Assembly: GCF_031755915.1 (NCBI RefSeq)
Contig: NC_083382.1
Coordinates: forward strand, 14,211,501 to 14,275,500
DNA length: 64,000 bases
From: Ziziphus jujuba
Lineage: Eukaryota > Streptophyta > Magnoliopsida > Rosales > Rhamnaceae
Direction of reading: 5' to 3'
Within the stretch, counting starts at the first letter, position 1; the number at the start of each line of letters is the position of its first letter. Below the pieces are notes generated by a model. It had not been told where the DNA came from, did not search any database, and saw only the letters and a list, made by a program, of their open reading frames with translations. Below, piece after piece: positions 1-12,397 of this stretch. A program made the translations under genes and the position numbers.

Positions 1-1208
1 ATTGCGATATTTTATGTCACATACCTGTCCTTAAAATATACCTTTTGACTTTAATGGTTTTGGTCTAATATTCACTTTTGTTACTTATAGGCAACTAATA
101 TAAATTTTTAGAAACATTGGTAAGTAAATTATAGGCCTTTAAATTATATATATATATATATAGTATTTATGTGGGAACAATCCAATAGTAATAAGTACCT
201 GCTTTTTTATTTTTACTAATGATGCAAGTTCTAAATTCTACATTTTTTTCCTAAAAAAATAATGTGAAATTATTATGAGATGTGACAACTCATGTAATAG
301 AATTTTAATATAATGGAAATTTTCTCTTATCTTAATATAGGTACCATATTAGCATAGCAAGTGGCTACTCCACTATACAACTTAGTTTATAATTTTATAT
401 TGAAGTTGTATAATTATATCAATAATAAAAAAAAAAGTTGTATAATTATAATTGTCATATTAATGAGTACTTCATCGTAAATTAGACTGCAGAAGAACTA
501 ATAAAAAAACAGAAATAACACGACAAAATTTGCCAAAAGGCAATGTGAAATAGAGAATAATAACAAGCTATGTTTAACCCACTTTTTATAAGGCACAGCA
601 ACCCTGCCTGACAAAGGTGGCTTTTAAGCCGAAAGTCCTGTGTGTTGAAAAGAATGAGAGTGGGCATTCATCTCATATACATAATTATTGGTTGTTAAAA
701 AATTCAAACAACAATAATAAAAATAATAAAATAGTAATAATTACTGCTAAGTCTTTCAAAATATGATTGTGTTATTGGTGTATATGAGATTTTGTATTCC
801 TTTTAGGAATTATATTAAAAAGGAAAATCAAATTAACGATGACTTAGATGCTATTATTAATTTAAAAATTGATTCTAATTTGTAAAATTACGTTACTCCG
901 ATGCACAAAAAGCCAAACAAATAAATATATATTAAGTGGGTAAACAAGCATATCCACTCGTCTATCCCAATCCCTTATTTTTATATTCTCCATTCTAACA
1001 TTAGAAATCAAAATATTCTGTGACCAAACAACCGTCCAAAATGATTTAACAAGAAACAAACAAACAAGATTGGCCACACAACTAACTATAATCATTAATA
1101 TATACAATCAATACAGATGGTCCATAATATCATAAAACCTATATCCAAACAAAACTAAATTCAAATAATCAATATTCAAAACCCCCAACATATATGTATA
1201 AAATCCTG
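1..1208. repeat. AT-rich flank with diverged segmental duplication
   Basis: No gene is seen. From about 525 to 1208 the sequence matches the block at about 47067-48050 over many short stretches, in the same order and orientation: the TTTAACCCACTTTT segment, the ATATGATTGTGTT segment, the CACAAAAAGCCAAA segment and the ATCAAAATATTCT segment. Both blocks lie directly 3' of a CASP-like exon 3 on the minus strand, so this is the downstream flank of a duplicated gene. The first 500 bases are unremarkable, with a short (TA)n tract near 148-163. Confidence 0.7.
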
Positions 1209-1449
1209 TCAGGCTATGCCTTTTCTACCAGAAGGGGATTTAGAACATAGTGGATGGACTAAAAAAGAAAAATGACCAAGAAGGAAAACTGCAGCTGATC
1301 CTATTCCATGGATACAGAAATTGGAAACTGAAATTGCAAATAGGTGACCAATTTGTATAATGGTTTCCTCTCCACCCCTGTAAAAAAAATTGTCACTTGT
1401 CAGTGCTGCTGAATTGGCTGCACTCAATACCATAATAGTAGATATATTG
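1209..1449 (-). pseudogene. CASP-like protein, last-exon relic
   Basis: Read on the minus strand, this gives MVLSAANSAALT, then NFCIHGIG and a hydrophobic stretch. It aligns with the last exon of the intact gene at 48054-48287 (MVLSAANSAALT, NFCIHAIG). The exon begins after a CAG acceptor at 1450-1452, but the reading phase differs from the intact copy. The first loop cysteine (PIC) and the RRGNPYANW segment are replaced by unrelated residues. No exon 1 or 2 is found upstream to about 3 kb. It is a dead or detached third and fourth membrane segment of a CASP-like gene. Confidence 0.7.
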
Positions 1450-1559
1450 CTGAGGACAATGAAAATCTTATTGGCAGGCCTGCAACCACATTCCAATCTA
1501 AAAGCATTATCCTAGTAGTGTTTTTAGCTATATGGGTGTAGAATGTGCAGCTTGGTTTT

Positions 1560-1790
1560 CTTCACTGCTCTCAGAATTTTGCAAACTCTCAGAACTCGAT
1601 CTAGTTACGTTTGCAAGATGCGATATGAGTTGGAATCACTGCCAGATTGGATGCATCTTTTCACCTCTTTATAAGAGAACTATACAAATTTCTGCTTGCC
1701 TGAATTTAGTATCACTTCCACAAGGGATAGGGAATTCTCCTTGCTTGTGATTCTTTGCAATAAGAAGTTATGAGTTGCCAAAATTTCCTG
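1560..1790 (+). pseudogene. NBS-LRR (R-gene) leucine-rich-repeat relic
   Basis: Two overlapping frames give adjacent pieces of an R-gene LRR. The first reads YELESLPDWMHLFTSL and ends at a TAA near 1672. The second continues with CLNLVSLPQGIGNS. The LESLPDWM..L.SL and NLVSLPQGIGN patterns are typical of the C-terminal repeats of plant CC-NBS-LRR immune receptors. Stops and at least one frameshift break it, and no NB-ARC domain (P-loop, GLPL, MHD) lies nearby, so this is an isolated fragment. Confidence 0.6.
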
Positions 1791-3089
1791 CATCTGCAAG
1801 ATTATTCACTCCCTGTTCGTCTTTTTTTTTTTTTTATTTTTTTTATTTTTTATCCAATACTTCTTTAATTTTTATAAAACCGACCAGCTAGCGTATGCAC
1901 ATATCAAATATGTTTATGTGACATGCTATCTTTATGAATGTACTGCCATTTTGAATATGTTGGGTAATAAAAGAAGATTGCAGCAGGAACTGTTCCCCCC
2001 CAACCCTTGTAAAGTGGGTCATTTGGTTTTGAGAATACTTCAATGGGTAATTTTGTGCTGGGACTGTGTTGCAGATAATGAAGTTTGATCCCAACAGTGC
2101 TTATTTGAATAGACAAGATGTTCATTAAGCTAACCATGCTAATGTCATTAAGCTCTGTGAACCCTGCAATGATGGAATTAAAGATTAGAAATATAATCCC
2201 TCAACGATGCTACTACCTCCTTTACTGCGAATTTCACAGCTAATGGACCAAGGAGTTTGGATTTTCAGGTAATGACATGATCACCAAGCATTGGTTCATG
2301 AATCAGAGCAGAGAATTTTCAAATTTTGAATCAATATAGTGGTGATTAAGATTTTGAATCATGAATGAATGCAGTGGCAATATAGATGGAAAGATGCCTT
2401 TTTTATAACTACTCATTAACAATTTGAAGTTTCCCGTGGTAAAGCCACTGGGCACATCCTTGGTTCATCTATGGGTAGGTAAACTTTCTTTTTTTTTTCC
2501 CCCCATTACTGTTTAGATTGTCAGAAAACCAAAAGCCATCTAAAGAAAATTGGAGAAAGAAAGTTTATCTAAAAGATTTAGAAAGAAAAGAGAGCTGATT
2601 TCCTTTCCAAGCTGGTTTAAACTTAAAGTGATTAAGCTTTTTATTCAAGATGAAAGCAGAGTAAGCTCAACCTGAACTTAAATTTTCTTCCATTTCATTG
2701 ACTATTGAAAAAGTCCTTTTGAATTATTCCATTTCCAAATGCCTATATATTTTGCTTTTTTTCTTAATGGTTATTTCACTGCTCATGATGAATGAATGAA
2801 ATGCTGTCTACACTTCCCCGGAAAGGGTTTATAGTCCCTTTATTTAAAAGAAAATCCATAACATATCTGCAAGCATGCATGAACCACAAAAGGTACATTT
2901 GAAGCTCCAACAGTGCTTATAGACAATTTAGAAAACAACACAATTACATGCCAACACCAATAAATCCATAAGAAGTTCAAGCTAATTTCCAAAATCAACC
3001 GTGTTCAGACATCAGAGTTTCTATTTTTTGACTGTCGGAAAATGCTGTAGCTAAAGGTCTGAAATCAGAAGCACCAGACTTTTTACAAA
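1791..3089. other. intergenic, nothing recognised
   Basis: Low-complexity T-runs near 1820-1850 and 2490. Short open frames here have no recognisable domain and no homology to the rest of the window that I could see. Confidence 0.5.
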
Positions 3090-4760
3090 TTAGCTTTGAA
3101 GGAAATATAAAGCAATAGATGAGGACACTATTTGGAATTGTTGAATCTTTCTACTAATCACAGATTGTCTAAGTAATACAGATGGATAGAGAATGGTCAT
3201 CTTCTTCGATAATTCTGCATTTTTGAGCAAATACTTGATCGGATTTATCTCGTTCTCCTCTCCCTTGATCTCCATATCTACTTAATTCAATGAGTGGACA
3301 AGTTCCAGATTTTGAGACTCCCAATGCCCTGCAGTGTAACATATCTTCTCCTCTTCCTCCTGTGATGATGTTGACTAAGACTTAGAAAGAAAACCACATC
3401 ATAGATAATGACAAATGTGAAGATTAGCAACCAGCAATAGGAGTGTATGTTTACCATCAGTTTGAAGGTATATTTCAGACAACAATGAGTTCTTTTATGC
3501 AGGATAAGAATACCATATGTGACCAAATTACAAACCATTGTTTCTGATTACATACAAATATAATGGCATAATAGTTTATGTAAGGTAACAATTCTCACAG
3601 ACGTTTGGTATTTTACTAACATTTATTGAATTTTTCAACCCATGTATTTTCAGAGTACTTAAATGTGGCATTGAATTGAGCATGGAAACTATAGATGGTA
3701 TTTCATCGCCCCAGGTGCTGCATCTTAGAATCAATGAACGCAAGTTACAAAATTTTGGCAGCAGCTCTGCTGAAAAATATCCTACATACAAAGTTAAGAA
3801 TGTTTAGTGCCCGATTTATATGGAAATAAACAAATTTACAGTTGAAAGGAGAAAGGTAGACAAAAATAAAAAGTGATGTTAGGATCACCTTGATAGATCA
3901 TCATCGATACAAATCAATGAAACTCTGCATATTGTTTGAAGAACTTTACCAGTGATTTCATTAGCCAAGGCGGCCCTGTGCTTATTGTAGGAAATTGGAC
4001 AAGGAGTTAGGATATATCCGAATGCAACAAAGATTCAAAATTTCCTTAATAAGAGTAATGAGAAACATATGCATTCCATGAAATCGCTTTAAGTTTTGGA
4101 ACATGTAATGTAAGGGAGCATATCGGGTGCTCTTTATTCGGTCAATCTATAGTCAGATATCTAAGTCCCTGCCGAGACTCTGATACTGAAACCAAAATTA
4201 TCATTATGACAATCCATATCTTTAAGTGTCAATTCTTCAAGTGATAAAGAACTAATGTGGAGCTCATTTATACCACAAATATATCCAAGATACAGCACCT
4301 TCAGGGACTTGCATCTTGAAATCCACTCACCAAATTCTCAAGCCCCACAAATGAAGAAGTGGCTGGTGGCAATTTTGGGAAGCCATTGGTTGCCAAATCT
4401 ACCTCCCAATGTCTTAAAAGATGCAGAATTCAAGACACCACAAGGCAAAGTAAAGATCTCAATCAGTTCTAACAGCAAACAAATGCTTTCAACATTGCAC
4501 CTGGTTGCCTCCAGTAACCACTTAACGGATGTGAAATTCATCATCATCAGTATTTTGCTAATACAAGTCTACATTAAATTCAAGTATACCAAACCCGTTA
4601 CGCAAGGACATAAAACGGTGCAGAAATTGGCTATACATCTGTAAAGTCTATATGGGCTATCGCTGATTTTCGTTAAAATGGTCAAGAACGGCAAAGACAA
4701 GCAAACATTTCTGCATCTCTTAGACAATGTAGAAACTTGTGCATCCTACTCAATATCAAG
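3090..4760 (-). pseudogene. F-box/LRR/FBD protein relic
   Basis: Reading down the minus strand the order is that of the plant F-box/LRR/FBD family, which supplies substrate receptors for SCF ubiquitin ligases. Near 4690-4740 there is an F-box tail (STLSKRCRNVCLSLPFL). Near 4580-4640 HRFMSLRNGFGILEF appears, and at 4480-4550 VKWLLEATRCNVESI. At 4195-4320 LRRs follow (CKSLKVLYLGY, SLEELTLKDMDC). Near 3630-3760 there is an FBD-type LNSMPHLSTLKIHG. At 3090-3260 the FBD end is seen (KGEENEINPIKYLLKNAEL, then KKMTI). The frame is cut by stops (near 4327, 4160 and after VDLY) and frame changes. The N-terminal half of the F-box is missing. It is therefore called a pseudogene, although the piece order is well kept. 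Confidence 0.72.
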
Positions 4761-4799
4761 AAATGAAAGTAACTTTATGAAATATGAGTTTTTGCTTCA

Positions 4800-5060
4800 A
4801 TTTCTAATGCCTATAATCATTGTTTTTGTGGATTAATATTTAAAAAAAAAAAATAAGTTTATAATTTAATAAATAAATAAAAAGGTAAATGTTTAGGACC
4901 TTAGATTTAACCCAAAAAAAAAAAAAAAGAAAAAAAAAAAGAGAACTTTTAACTTGACTCAAATATTTCAAGTGAGGTCAGTGACGGACCCAAGAATTAT
5001 TTTTAGGTGGCATTACTCTGTAATGTAATGAAACTTTCATTTGTTATTTTTGGATTTATT

Positions 5061-5092
<32 letters not shown>

Positions 5093-6226
5093 GCTTTTCT
5101 TTTTTATATTGTAGCTAGCTAACTCAACTAATAAGATTTTTAATAAATTGAGTAGCTTCAAATTTTTTTTTTCTTTCTAAAAAACAATATGGTTTCAATA
5201 TTTTGATAATGATTTGACATTCACCATAAATGCATTACAGGTTAACATAAAAAAAAAAACCCCTCCCTTGAAGCAAAAAAAAAAAAAAAAAAAAAAAGAA
5301 GTTATTTTAGATACTGTTAGAAATTAATTAATTCAAATAAATTGATAACTAGGAAAAATAACCGTAAAATAGTAATTGAAATGAAGAATAGGCAATTCCA
5401 TAATTAAAACAATATAAGATAGTAATTGTAAATAGATATTATTTTCATATATAAGTATAGTTTTGTTTTAATTATACAATATATTCGTACTAAATTATGG
5501 TAACTTTAAATAATCATTATTTTTTATATTTGAAATTATTAACTATTATATAGTTTAAAATGAGTATACAAGTATTATAACTACATTTAAAAAATATGAT
5601 TATAAATAAATAACAGATGAGTAAAAGAATAAGATAAGTGGGAAAAATGTATTAAAAGATTAAAACTAACAAAAGAAATACAGAAAAAAAAAAAAAAAAC
5701 TTGTAAAACCTACTTTCGGGTGTGGGAGTGAGAGTCAAACGAAGGGGGCGCAGGTTCACATTCGGCTTTTTAATAACAAATATGTCAAAAAAATTTGAAA
5801 GAAAAAAAACTGAGGGGCATGGGCCCCTAGGCTCGCTCTGGTCCATTTTTCGAACAAGTATGTCACTCATATTAGTATAAAATATTTTGGATTAGAGACA
5901 CGAAAATGAAGATATTATTTTAAATGTTAAAAAAAAAAAAAACGAGGCCCCCGATATGATTATGTCCATCCTAACTTTTTTTTTGGTTTGGACAAAATTA
6001 CAATATTGGTAGTTTTTAATTTATCCAACCTTTTTTATGAGTTAATTTACATTATTGGTACTTCTAAGTTTTAACTTGCATTTGATAAAAAAAAAGAAAA
6101 ACAAAAAAGGAGTTTTAACATGCGTTTGTATTTTCCTTTCATAAAAAAAACTTGCAAATGTATTTTGTAATTTTCTTTTTATTAGTTAGTATTTTTGATA
6201 AAGCCATGTGACTTTTTTTTTCTTCT

Positions 6227-6262
<36 letters not shown>

Positions 6263-6420
6263 CATATGTATCTTAGGCGCTAGGAGATTCGAATCCGAAT
6301 CATTACCCAGAAATGCAGTGGCTATTACCATTGGGTTGTGCTCACAAAATAAAGCCATGTGACTTTAGATGGTGGATTTTATTTCGTACTTTGCGTTGAG
6401 AAACTGTAATACAAAATATC
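4800..6420. other. AT-rich spacer with simple repeats
   Basis: Poly-A runs (4840-4940, 5270-5297), (TA)n at 5060-5082 and 6228-6262. No coding signal. A short stretch at 6275-6350 (TTCGAATCC, then CAGTGGCTATTACCATTGGG) looks like a fragment of a common dispersed plant repeat that I cannot name. Confidence 0.5.
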
Positions 6421-6453
6421 AAATGTGATAATTAATTTTAATGCATACAGAGT

Positions 6454-6511
6454 TATTATTATCATTATTATTTTTATATTATTATTATTATTATCATTAT
6501 TATTATTATTA
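6454..6511 (+). repeat. (ATT)n/(TTA)n microsatellite
   Basis: Imperfect triplet tract of ATT/TTA with occasional C, immediately upstream of the LINE relic. Confidence 0.8.
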
Positions 6512-6556
6512 ACCATGAACTTTATGGTTGTTCTTAAAATGTTTCTTTATGTAATG

Positions 6557-7692
6557 TCCTCCTTTAAGATGCCTGCCATATGGTGTCATGAGTTAGAGAA
6601 AATGGCAAGAGCATGGTGTCATGAGTTGGAGAAAATGGTAAGAGCTTTCATCTGGAAAGGATATCAATTGAATAGGAAGTCTAGTAGTGAGGTGTTGTGG
6701 AAGTTTGTTGGCCAAAGCCAAGTGGTGGATTGGGAATAAAGCTCTAGGGAAAATTGGTTGGGCCTTGGCCTCGGAGGAGGAGAAACCTTGGGTTAAAATC
6801 TTAAAAGCTAAATACTTCCCCGCATTGTCTTTTATGAAGTGCAAGAAAAAAAAAAAGAGTTGCTCCTAGATGTGGAATGGAATCTTGTGTATTAGAAATT
6901 CCATTGCAAAGGGTCTTTGCTATAGAGTGGGGAGAGGTAACACCATAAATGTTTGGGAGGATCTTTGGATCTCTTATAATCCAAACTTAGGCCGGTTGCA
7001 AGAGAAGGTATGAATGGTGTTTGGAAAGAAATGGTTGAGTCTCTTAAGTTGGAGGATGGGAGCTGGAATCAAAGTCTCATGAGTGTTTTGTTTGACCCCT
7101 CTACTTGTGAAAATATTTGTGAAATTTTTGGGATAGACTAGTAAACCGAAGACAAAGCAGTGTGGTTAGACAATAAGAAGGGCTTTTTTAGTGTGAAATC
7201 CTTGTATTGATTGAACAATTTTGATAGTTTTAATGTTTCAAGGTGGTGGAGATTTCTATGGACTAGTAGCATTCATAAGAGACTTAAATTCTTCCAATAG
7301 TGCCTTGCAAATAATGGTCTTCTAGTCATAGCCAACCTTTTGAACTGGCATATGGTGGTGGACAATTCTTCGTGTCCTCATGGTAGTAATGCTATTGAGA
7401 ATGAAACCCATCTTTTCTTCCATTGTCAAGGGCAATTTGGTTTACATCTCCTTAGAGTATTAAATGGGATAACTTTATTGGCTGTAGTCTTGACCAGCCG
7501 TTGGAGTGTTGTTACGTCCCTTACAACTTTTTGCTTATGCATTATGATTCTACTAACAACTTTTTCTTGTAGGCATTTATTTTATAGTTTATTTGGAGAG
7601 CTAGAAACCTTCGAATTCATGAAGGGAGATGTTTTAACCTTGAAGAAGCAATGCACCTATTGAATGATCATTTTAAGGAGTTTGTTTCTCAT
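6557..7692 (+). pseudogene. LINE ORF2 3' fragment (reverse-transcriptase tail and zf-RVT)
   Basis: Pieces of a plant non-LTR retrotransposon ORF2 in three frames. They are FIWKG (6647-6661), NKALGKIGWALASEEEKPWV (6738-6797), ILKAKYFP, GRGNTINVWEDLWI (about 6930), AVWLDNKKGFFSVKS (about 7160) and WRFLWTSSIHKRLKFF (about 7250-7300). Next come the zinc-binding zf-RVT region with ENETHLFFHC (7398-7427) and VWRARNLRIHEGR near 7590. Only the C-terminal region after the polymerase core is present. Stops and frameshifts show it is dead. A 33-bp direct duplication at about 6587-6652 repeats WCHELEKM. The right edge abuts the copia LTR, so the copia element probably inserted here. Confidence 0.8.
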
Positions 7693-7915
7693 TTTAAGAA
7701 TAGGCACACAAAATAAGGAATGGAAAATGTCTTTTTATACTGAATGTGTGATACAAGTATTTATACAAGATTATCAGCCTCATTTGATGGCTTACATATT
7801 TATTTGATATATATTGACTGGTATAACAACATACACCTATCCTCATGTGAGCAATCCAGAAGGTTCATGAATTCTATCTAAACTTAACTATACAGATTTA
7901 GCCTTATCGTTATCA
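7693..7915 (-). repeat. copia 3' LTR
   Basis: On the minus strand it starts TGATAACG after a purine-rich GAATGGGGA (a candidate polypurine tract, about 7916-7924). It ends near CCTATTCTTA, matching the 5' LTR end CCTGTTCTTACA next to the primer site. Length is about 223 bp. Confidence 0.7.
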
Positions 7916-7924
7916 TCCCCATTC

Positions 7925-9120
7925 AAGTGAAGTGGGAGTAGGACCACATTAAGCTTGTCTCAAAGTGGCAGGAAACAGGCAGAAGAAAGAACCTTAGTAA
8001 AAATATCTGCTATTTGGTCAATTGAGGGAATATAATGAACATCCAAAGTACGATTTAGAACTTTGTCACATATGAAGTGGACATCAATCTCAATATACTT
8101 GGTATGATCGTGAGACACAAGATTAGCAGCCAAGGAACTAGCACTTATGTTATCACACCAAAGTATAGCAATTATAGGTGAGAAGGGTTTGAGTTCCAAA
8201 AATAACTGTTGCAACCAAGAGACTTTAGTAGCATTAAGAGCAAGGGCTTTATATTCCGATTCAGTGATAAACCATGCAACAACATTTTGTTTTTGTAAAG
8301 ACTATGATACCAACATGTTATCTAAATAGATACAGTAGCCATTTGTGGACTTCCCATCATCAACATTCGAATCCCAATCTATATCAGTGAAGCCATATAA
8401 CTTGAGGTGTGGCGGGGGATGAATAAGAAGAAGTCCATGGTGCTTTGTGCCATGAAGATAATGTATAACTTGCTTATATCTAACCAATGTAATTTCATCA
8501 AACGATGTATAAACTGGCTTAACTTATTTACAATGAACAAAATTTCACATTGAGTTATGGTAAGATGCTGCAAAGTCCCAATAGTACTTCAAAACAAGGA
8601 AGGATCATGAAAGGCATTACCAATGTTGGCTTCAAGTTGGACAGGGGTGCTTGTAGAAGAAGGACTTTATTTACAATCATACATATGTACTCTAGATAAG
8701 AGATCATTAATATAACTTCTTGTGATAGATGCATACCACTCCTTGTATAGTGGCTTCAATACCTAAAAAAAATTTAAAAGATCCAAGATTTTTCAAAGAA
8801 AAATTAGTATTCAATTTGTTGATGAAGCAGTCTATAAGAAGTTTATTATTGGCTATTATCATCCATGAACATAAAAACCCAAAGAATGCCAAGATCATGG
8901 TGAAATAAAAAAAGGGAGGAATCCATCTTAGAATTATGAAAACCCCATGTATTGAGTGTTCGTTTTAACGGATGATATCATGCACATCGTGCTTGACATA
9001 GACCATAAAGTGATTTTGTAGTTTTCATATAACAGGAGGGTTGATGAGGGTCTTCAAAGCCACTGGATTGCTTCATGTACACATTTTCATGAATAATACC
9101 ATTTAGGAAGGTGCTATTCA
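7925..9120 (-). pseudogene. copia reverse transcriptase C-terminal part and RNase H
   Basis: On the minus strand this carries the end of the polymerase and the RNase H of a Ty1-copia Pol. Recognisable pieces are SLKNLGSFKFFLGIE (about 8750-8810), VIHYLHGTKHHGLLL (about 8440), KLYGFTDIDWDSN (about 8360-8400) and STNGYCIYL. The RNase H end follows: ILWCDNISASSLA (8112-8165) and IPSIDQIADIFTK (about 7993-8031). The catalytic-type aspartates of DIDWDSN and CDN are still visible. Frame changes and stops separate the pieces. Upstream the frame runs into the solo LTR at 9120 and resumes at 13047. Confidence 0.85.
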
Positions 9121-11449
9121 TGTAACACCCTGTCTCGAAGTACACCGGAAATTTATCAAATTTGACAAAGGTTGACCGGGTTTGATCGTCGTTGACCGAG
9201 AATGGGTCAAATGTTAACTTTTTCCTTCCGATGTAATTTCACATTGACCAAGGTACCGTTAAAACGTACATGTTGTCACGAGTTCATAGACTAGTAGCAC
9301 GTTGTAAACGGAGCTACGGTTTGAAAGTTATGAGCAAAACAAGTTGAGGTCCAAACTGTCCAAGAGGTGCCGGAGTTGACTTTTTGTTCATACAAAGTTG
9401 AGCTTTGACTTATGCATGGTTGTGAAGTACTCATCGATACGAGTTCATAGACTAGCGGCACGCTTAAATTGGACATCTAGTTAAAAAGTTATGGACCTAT
9501 AAATTTTTCAAATACAGTATTATTTTAATATTATTTTTTAAATATGTGAACAGCGTATTACGTATGACTTATTAAAGGATGCCATGTGTCACAATGGTGA
9601 GATGCTACATGTCAACCATGATTAAATACCATATTAATTTATTATTATTCTATACAATAATATTACTTTAATATTATTTTATATAATTGTTTATTTATTT
9701 TTCTTTTTCTTTTTCCTTTTCTTTTTCTTCTCCCTCACGGAAAAAACCCCCCCCTCTTTCTCTCGGTCTCGCGAAGCTTCTTCCTCTTCCTCTCTTCCTC
9801 CCCGCTGATCATCCTCCTCCTTGTGCTGCCACCAATGCTGGCCGGAATGAGCATCACCACCATGCCCAGCCGACGACCCATCAAGCCAGAAAGTCCACGA
9901 TGCTCAACATCGACGGAACGGCCGGAGACGCGCCGGAAAACTCCATAAAAGCCGACGGTGAGCTCCATTCCAATTTGCAGGATTTTGACCGTTTTCGGCC
10001 AAATTTTCGATCCTATTCCCCAAATTCGAGCGTCCTAAAGCTGATGGTGGGCTCCGTTTGCCCCAATTCGAGCTCGTTTGTGGTGCACCAAGAGGACCTG
10101 CTCAACAGCGCTTCCCGATAGAAATTCCGACCGCTGCCGACGAGGTATGCTAAGTTGCTCTAAATATCGGTAATCTATGTTTCTCAAGCTTCCATTTGAT
10201 ATATAATATGACAATTGATTGTGGGTATTTAGAATTTCGCTATTTTTGGGCTAATATTTATAAATGTTATGAAGTTGAATAAACTATAAATATATGTATA
10301 TGAGTGTATATATATATATATATATATGTGCGGGTGTACACCAATGTGAGGTTTTGACATGTTTTAGAATTCTTAATGCTAAGGTGTTTTAAATTTTTGA
10401 GGATTTTGAGTTATAAATGAGAAAGGTTCATATATATATATATATGCTACTGGTTTATAGTGCTTAAGAAACATTTTCTTTGTCCTTTTTTTTGTCGTGT
10501 TTAGTTGTTTGCTTGTCTTATGGAATTGATAGTTGGAAGCTCTTTAGAAGGGTAATGTTAAGTTCCTTTGTACTTATGGGATACTTGTTGTTAGTGATGC
10601 CAAATTAATACGAGCTTAAGTTGGATTATATATGTTAAGATGACCATATGGAGGAGTTGTTGTACTTTATATACATATATGTGTATACTCAATTAAAAGT
10701 TCACCCACGGAAATGGTGTATGGCTACTAGGAAGCTTTGGTTGGCATTTGAGTTGTGTTAGTAATTGAAACATTTGAAATGCTTGTACATGGTGTACTAT
10801 AGTTATGAGTTCATGATGTCCAACTTTAACTCCTTAAATCTATATATATATGGATATAAAGGTATGTACATATACATGAGACCTATATATTTGTGTGTGT
10901 GTGAAAATATATATATAGATATATATACATATCTATGTACTTGTGTGCATACAGACATTTATTCATATGTATTTTATATCATTCAAAATTTTGAAGTATA
11001 TCATATATGTTTTAAATTTTAAGAGATATTGTTATTTGATTTAATGTGTTATTTTTTTTTATTGTGATTTAATTGTATTCATTACGCATGAGCAAGGTGT
11101 TTTCATTTAATTAAGTGTATTTGGATTTTAATATTATTTTTGGGCATGATTTGGTTTTAAATATTTCGAGGAAAATATTGGTTTAAGTTTGGTGGTTTCA
11201 AAATTATATAACTATGCCCTTAAAATATTATTTGATTGATTTTATGATTTGGGGAAAAAATTAATTGTATATTATTATTGGTAGATTTATCCTGGTGTTA
11301 TTAAAGAAAAATGTGGGATGGTAAATTTGAAAAATGGTATAATTCCCACGGTAAATTTTTGAAAAATTGCGTATTTTAATAATAAATATGGTTATTTATT
11401 TTAGATGCATCCATACACGTACCGGTGTTCTGTACTGTATATGTGATTA

Positions 11450-11640
11450 TGATAAGCGCGCAAGTTGTAATATCTCCCCTGAGTTGCCATCGGACCGAGG
11501 GCAGGCAAGTTTGATATTGGCCATAAGCTGCCCCCCTCTATAGCCGGGATGACCGTTTAAGTAGCGATGCTGTCAGGACGCCGAAGCGACCGTATACAAG
11601 TTTCTCTCTTTAACCTCCTATCAGTCGGTGCTTGGGACGC
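11450..11640 (+). other. conserved core block inside solo LTR
   Basis: About 190 bp, GC-rich relative to its surroundings. It is kept between this copy and 44850-45050 (GCGCGCAAG, GAGTTGCCAT, GGGCAGGCAAGTTTG, GACGCCGAAG, CAAGTTTCTCTCTTTAA), while the flanking sequence on both sides has diverged and changed length. Confidence 0.65.
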
Positions 11641-12397
11641 TTGGTACATACGGGCACCACTGGTATATAGTATGGTGCATCGACTATTTTTTTATATGTT
11701 TGTACATATATTTGTATGTTATATTATTTGATATTATACTGTATATATTGCACCATACGGCGGCGAACCAATGTGGTCAATGTAGAGCTAGCCTCATAAC
11801 CATGTTGCCTACGAGTCCAGGGGATCGGACGGCCCATATAGGAAACCATCCTAGTATGTATTGGTAGCAAAGTGCCGGCGACAGCTGGAATCATGGATCA
11901 CGTAGCATGTTAGAAGGTATCGTACGTATCTCCATTATAAGCGTGCATATTTCATTTTATGGTATGGATTTTAAGATATGATTTTTGTGTATTTATGTTA
12001 TGTTATCTATTTGTGATTTAATTTCTTAGTAATATTCTTAATCGATATTATTATATTCTTATTACTATTAGTTGTATTTAACTATTTATTTAATCATTAT
12101 TGTCACTGTTATCGGGATTGTTATTATTATTTATAATGATTAATTTTATGGTAATTCCAATTTCTGTTATTATCATTATTATAATTACAGTTGTTATTAT
12201 TGTTATTATCAATGGTATTTATTAACAAAACTATTATTAGGTATTATCGCAGTTGCTATTCTCAGTTATTGAGATTTTAGTAAATAATATTGATTATTAT
12301 TTTTATTTTTATACTTATTTTTATTAACATTATTATGAGATCTTTAATATTAATTTTGTTATTGTTTTTATTATTATTACTACTGTCATATGGTACC

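Noticed and set aside
4255..4644. 129-codon plus-strand frame
   Set aside because: Antisense shadow of the F-box/LRR relic, whose minus-strand reading matches a known family.
6270..6350. tRNA gene suggested by TTCGAATCC
   Set aside because: No cloverleaf: the other arms and an A box at the right distance are missing.
9687..10121. 144-codon plus-strand frame in solo LTR copy 1
   Set aside because: The corresponding GC-rich block of copy 2 (43743-44258) gives an unrelated translation, so the frame is not conserved as protein.
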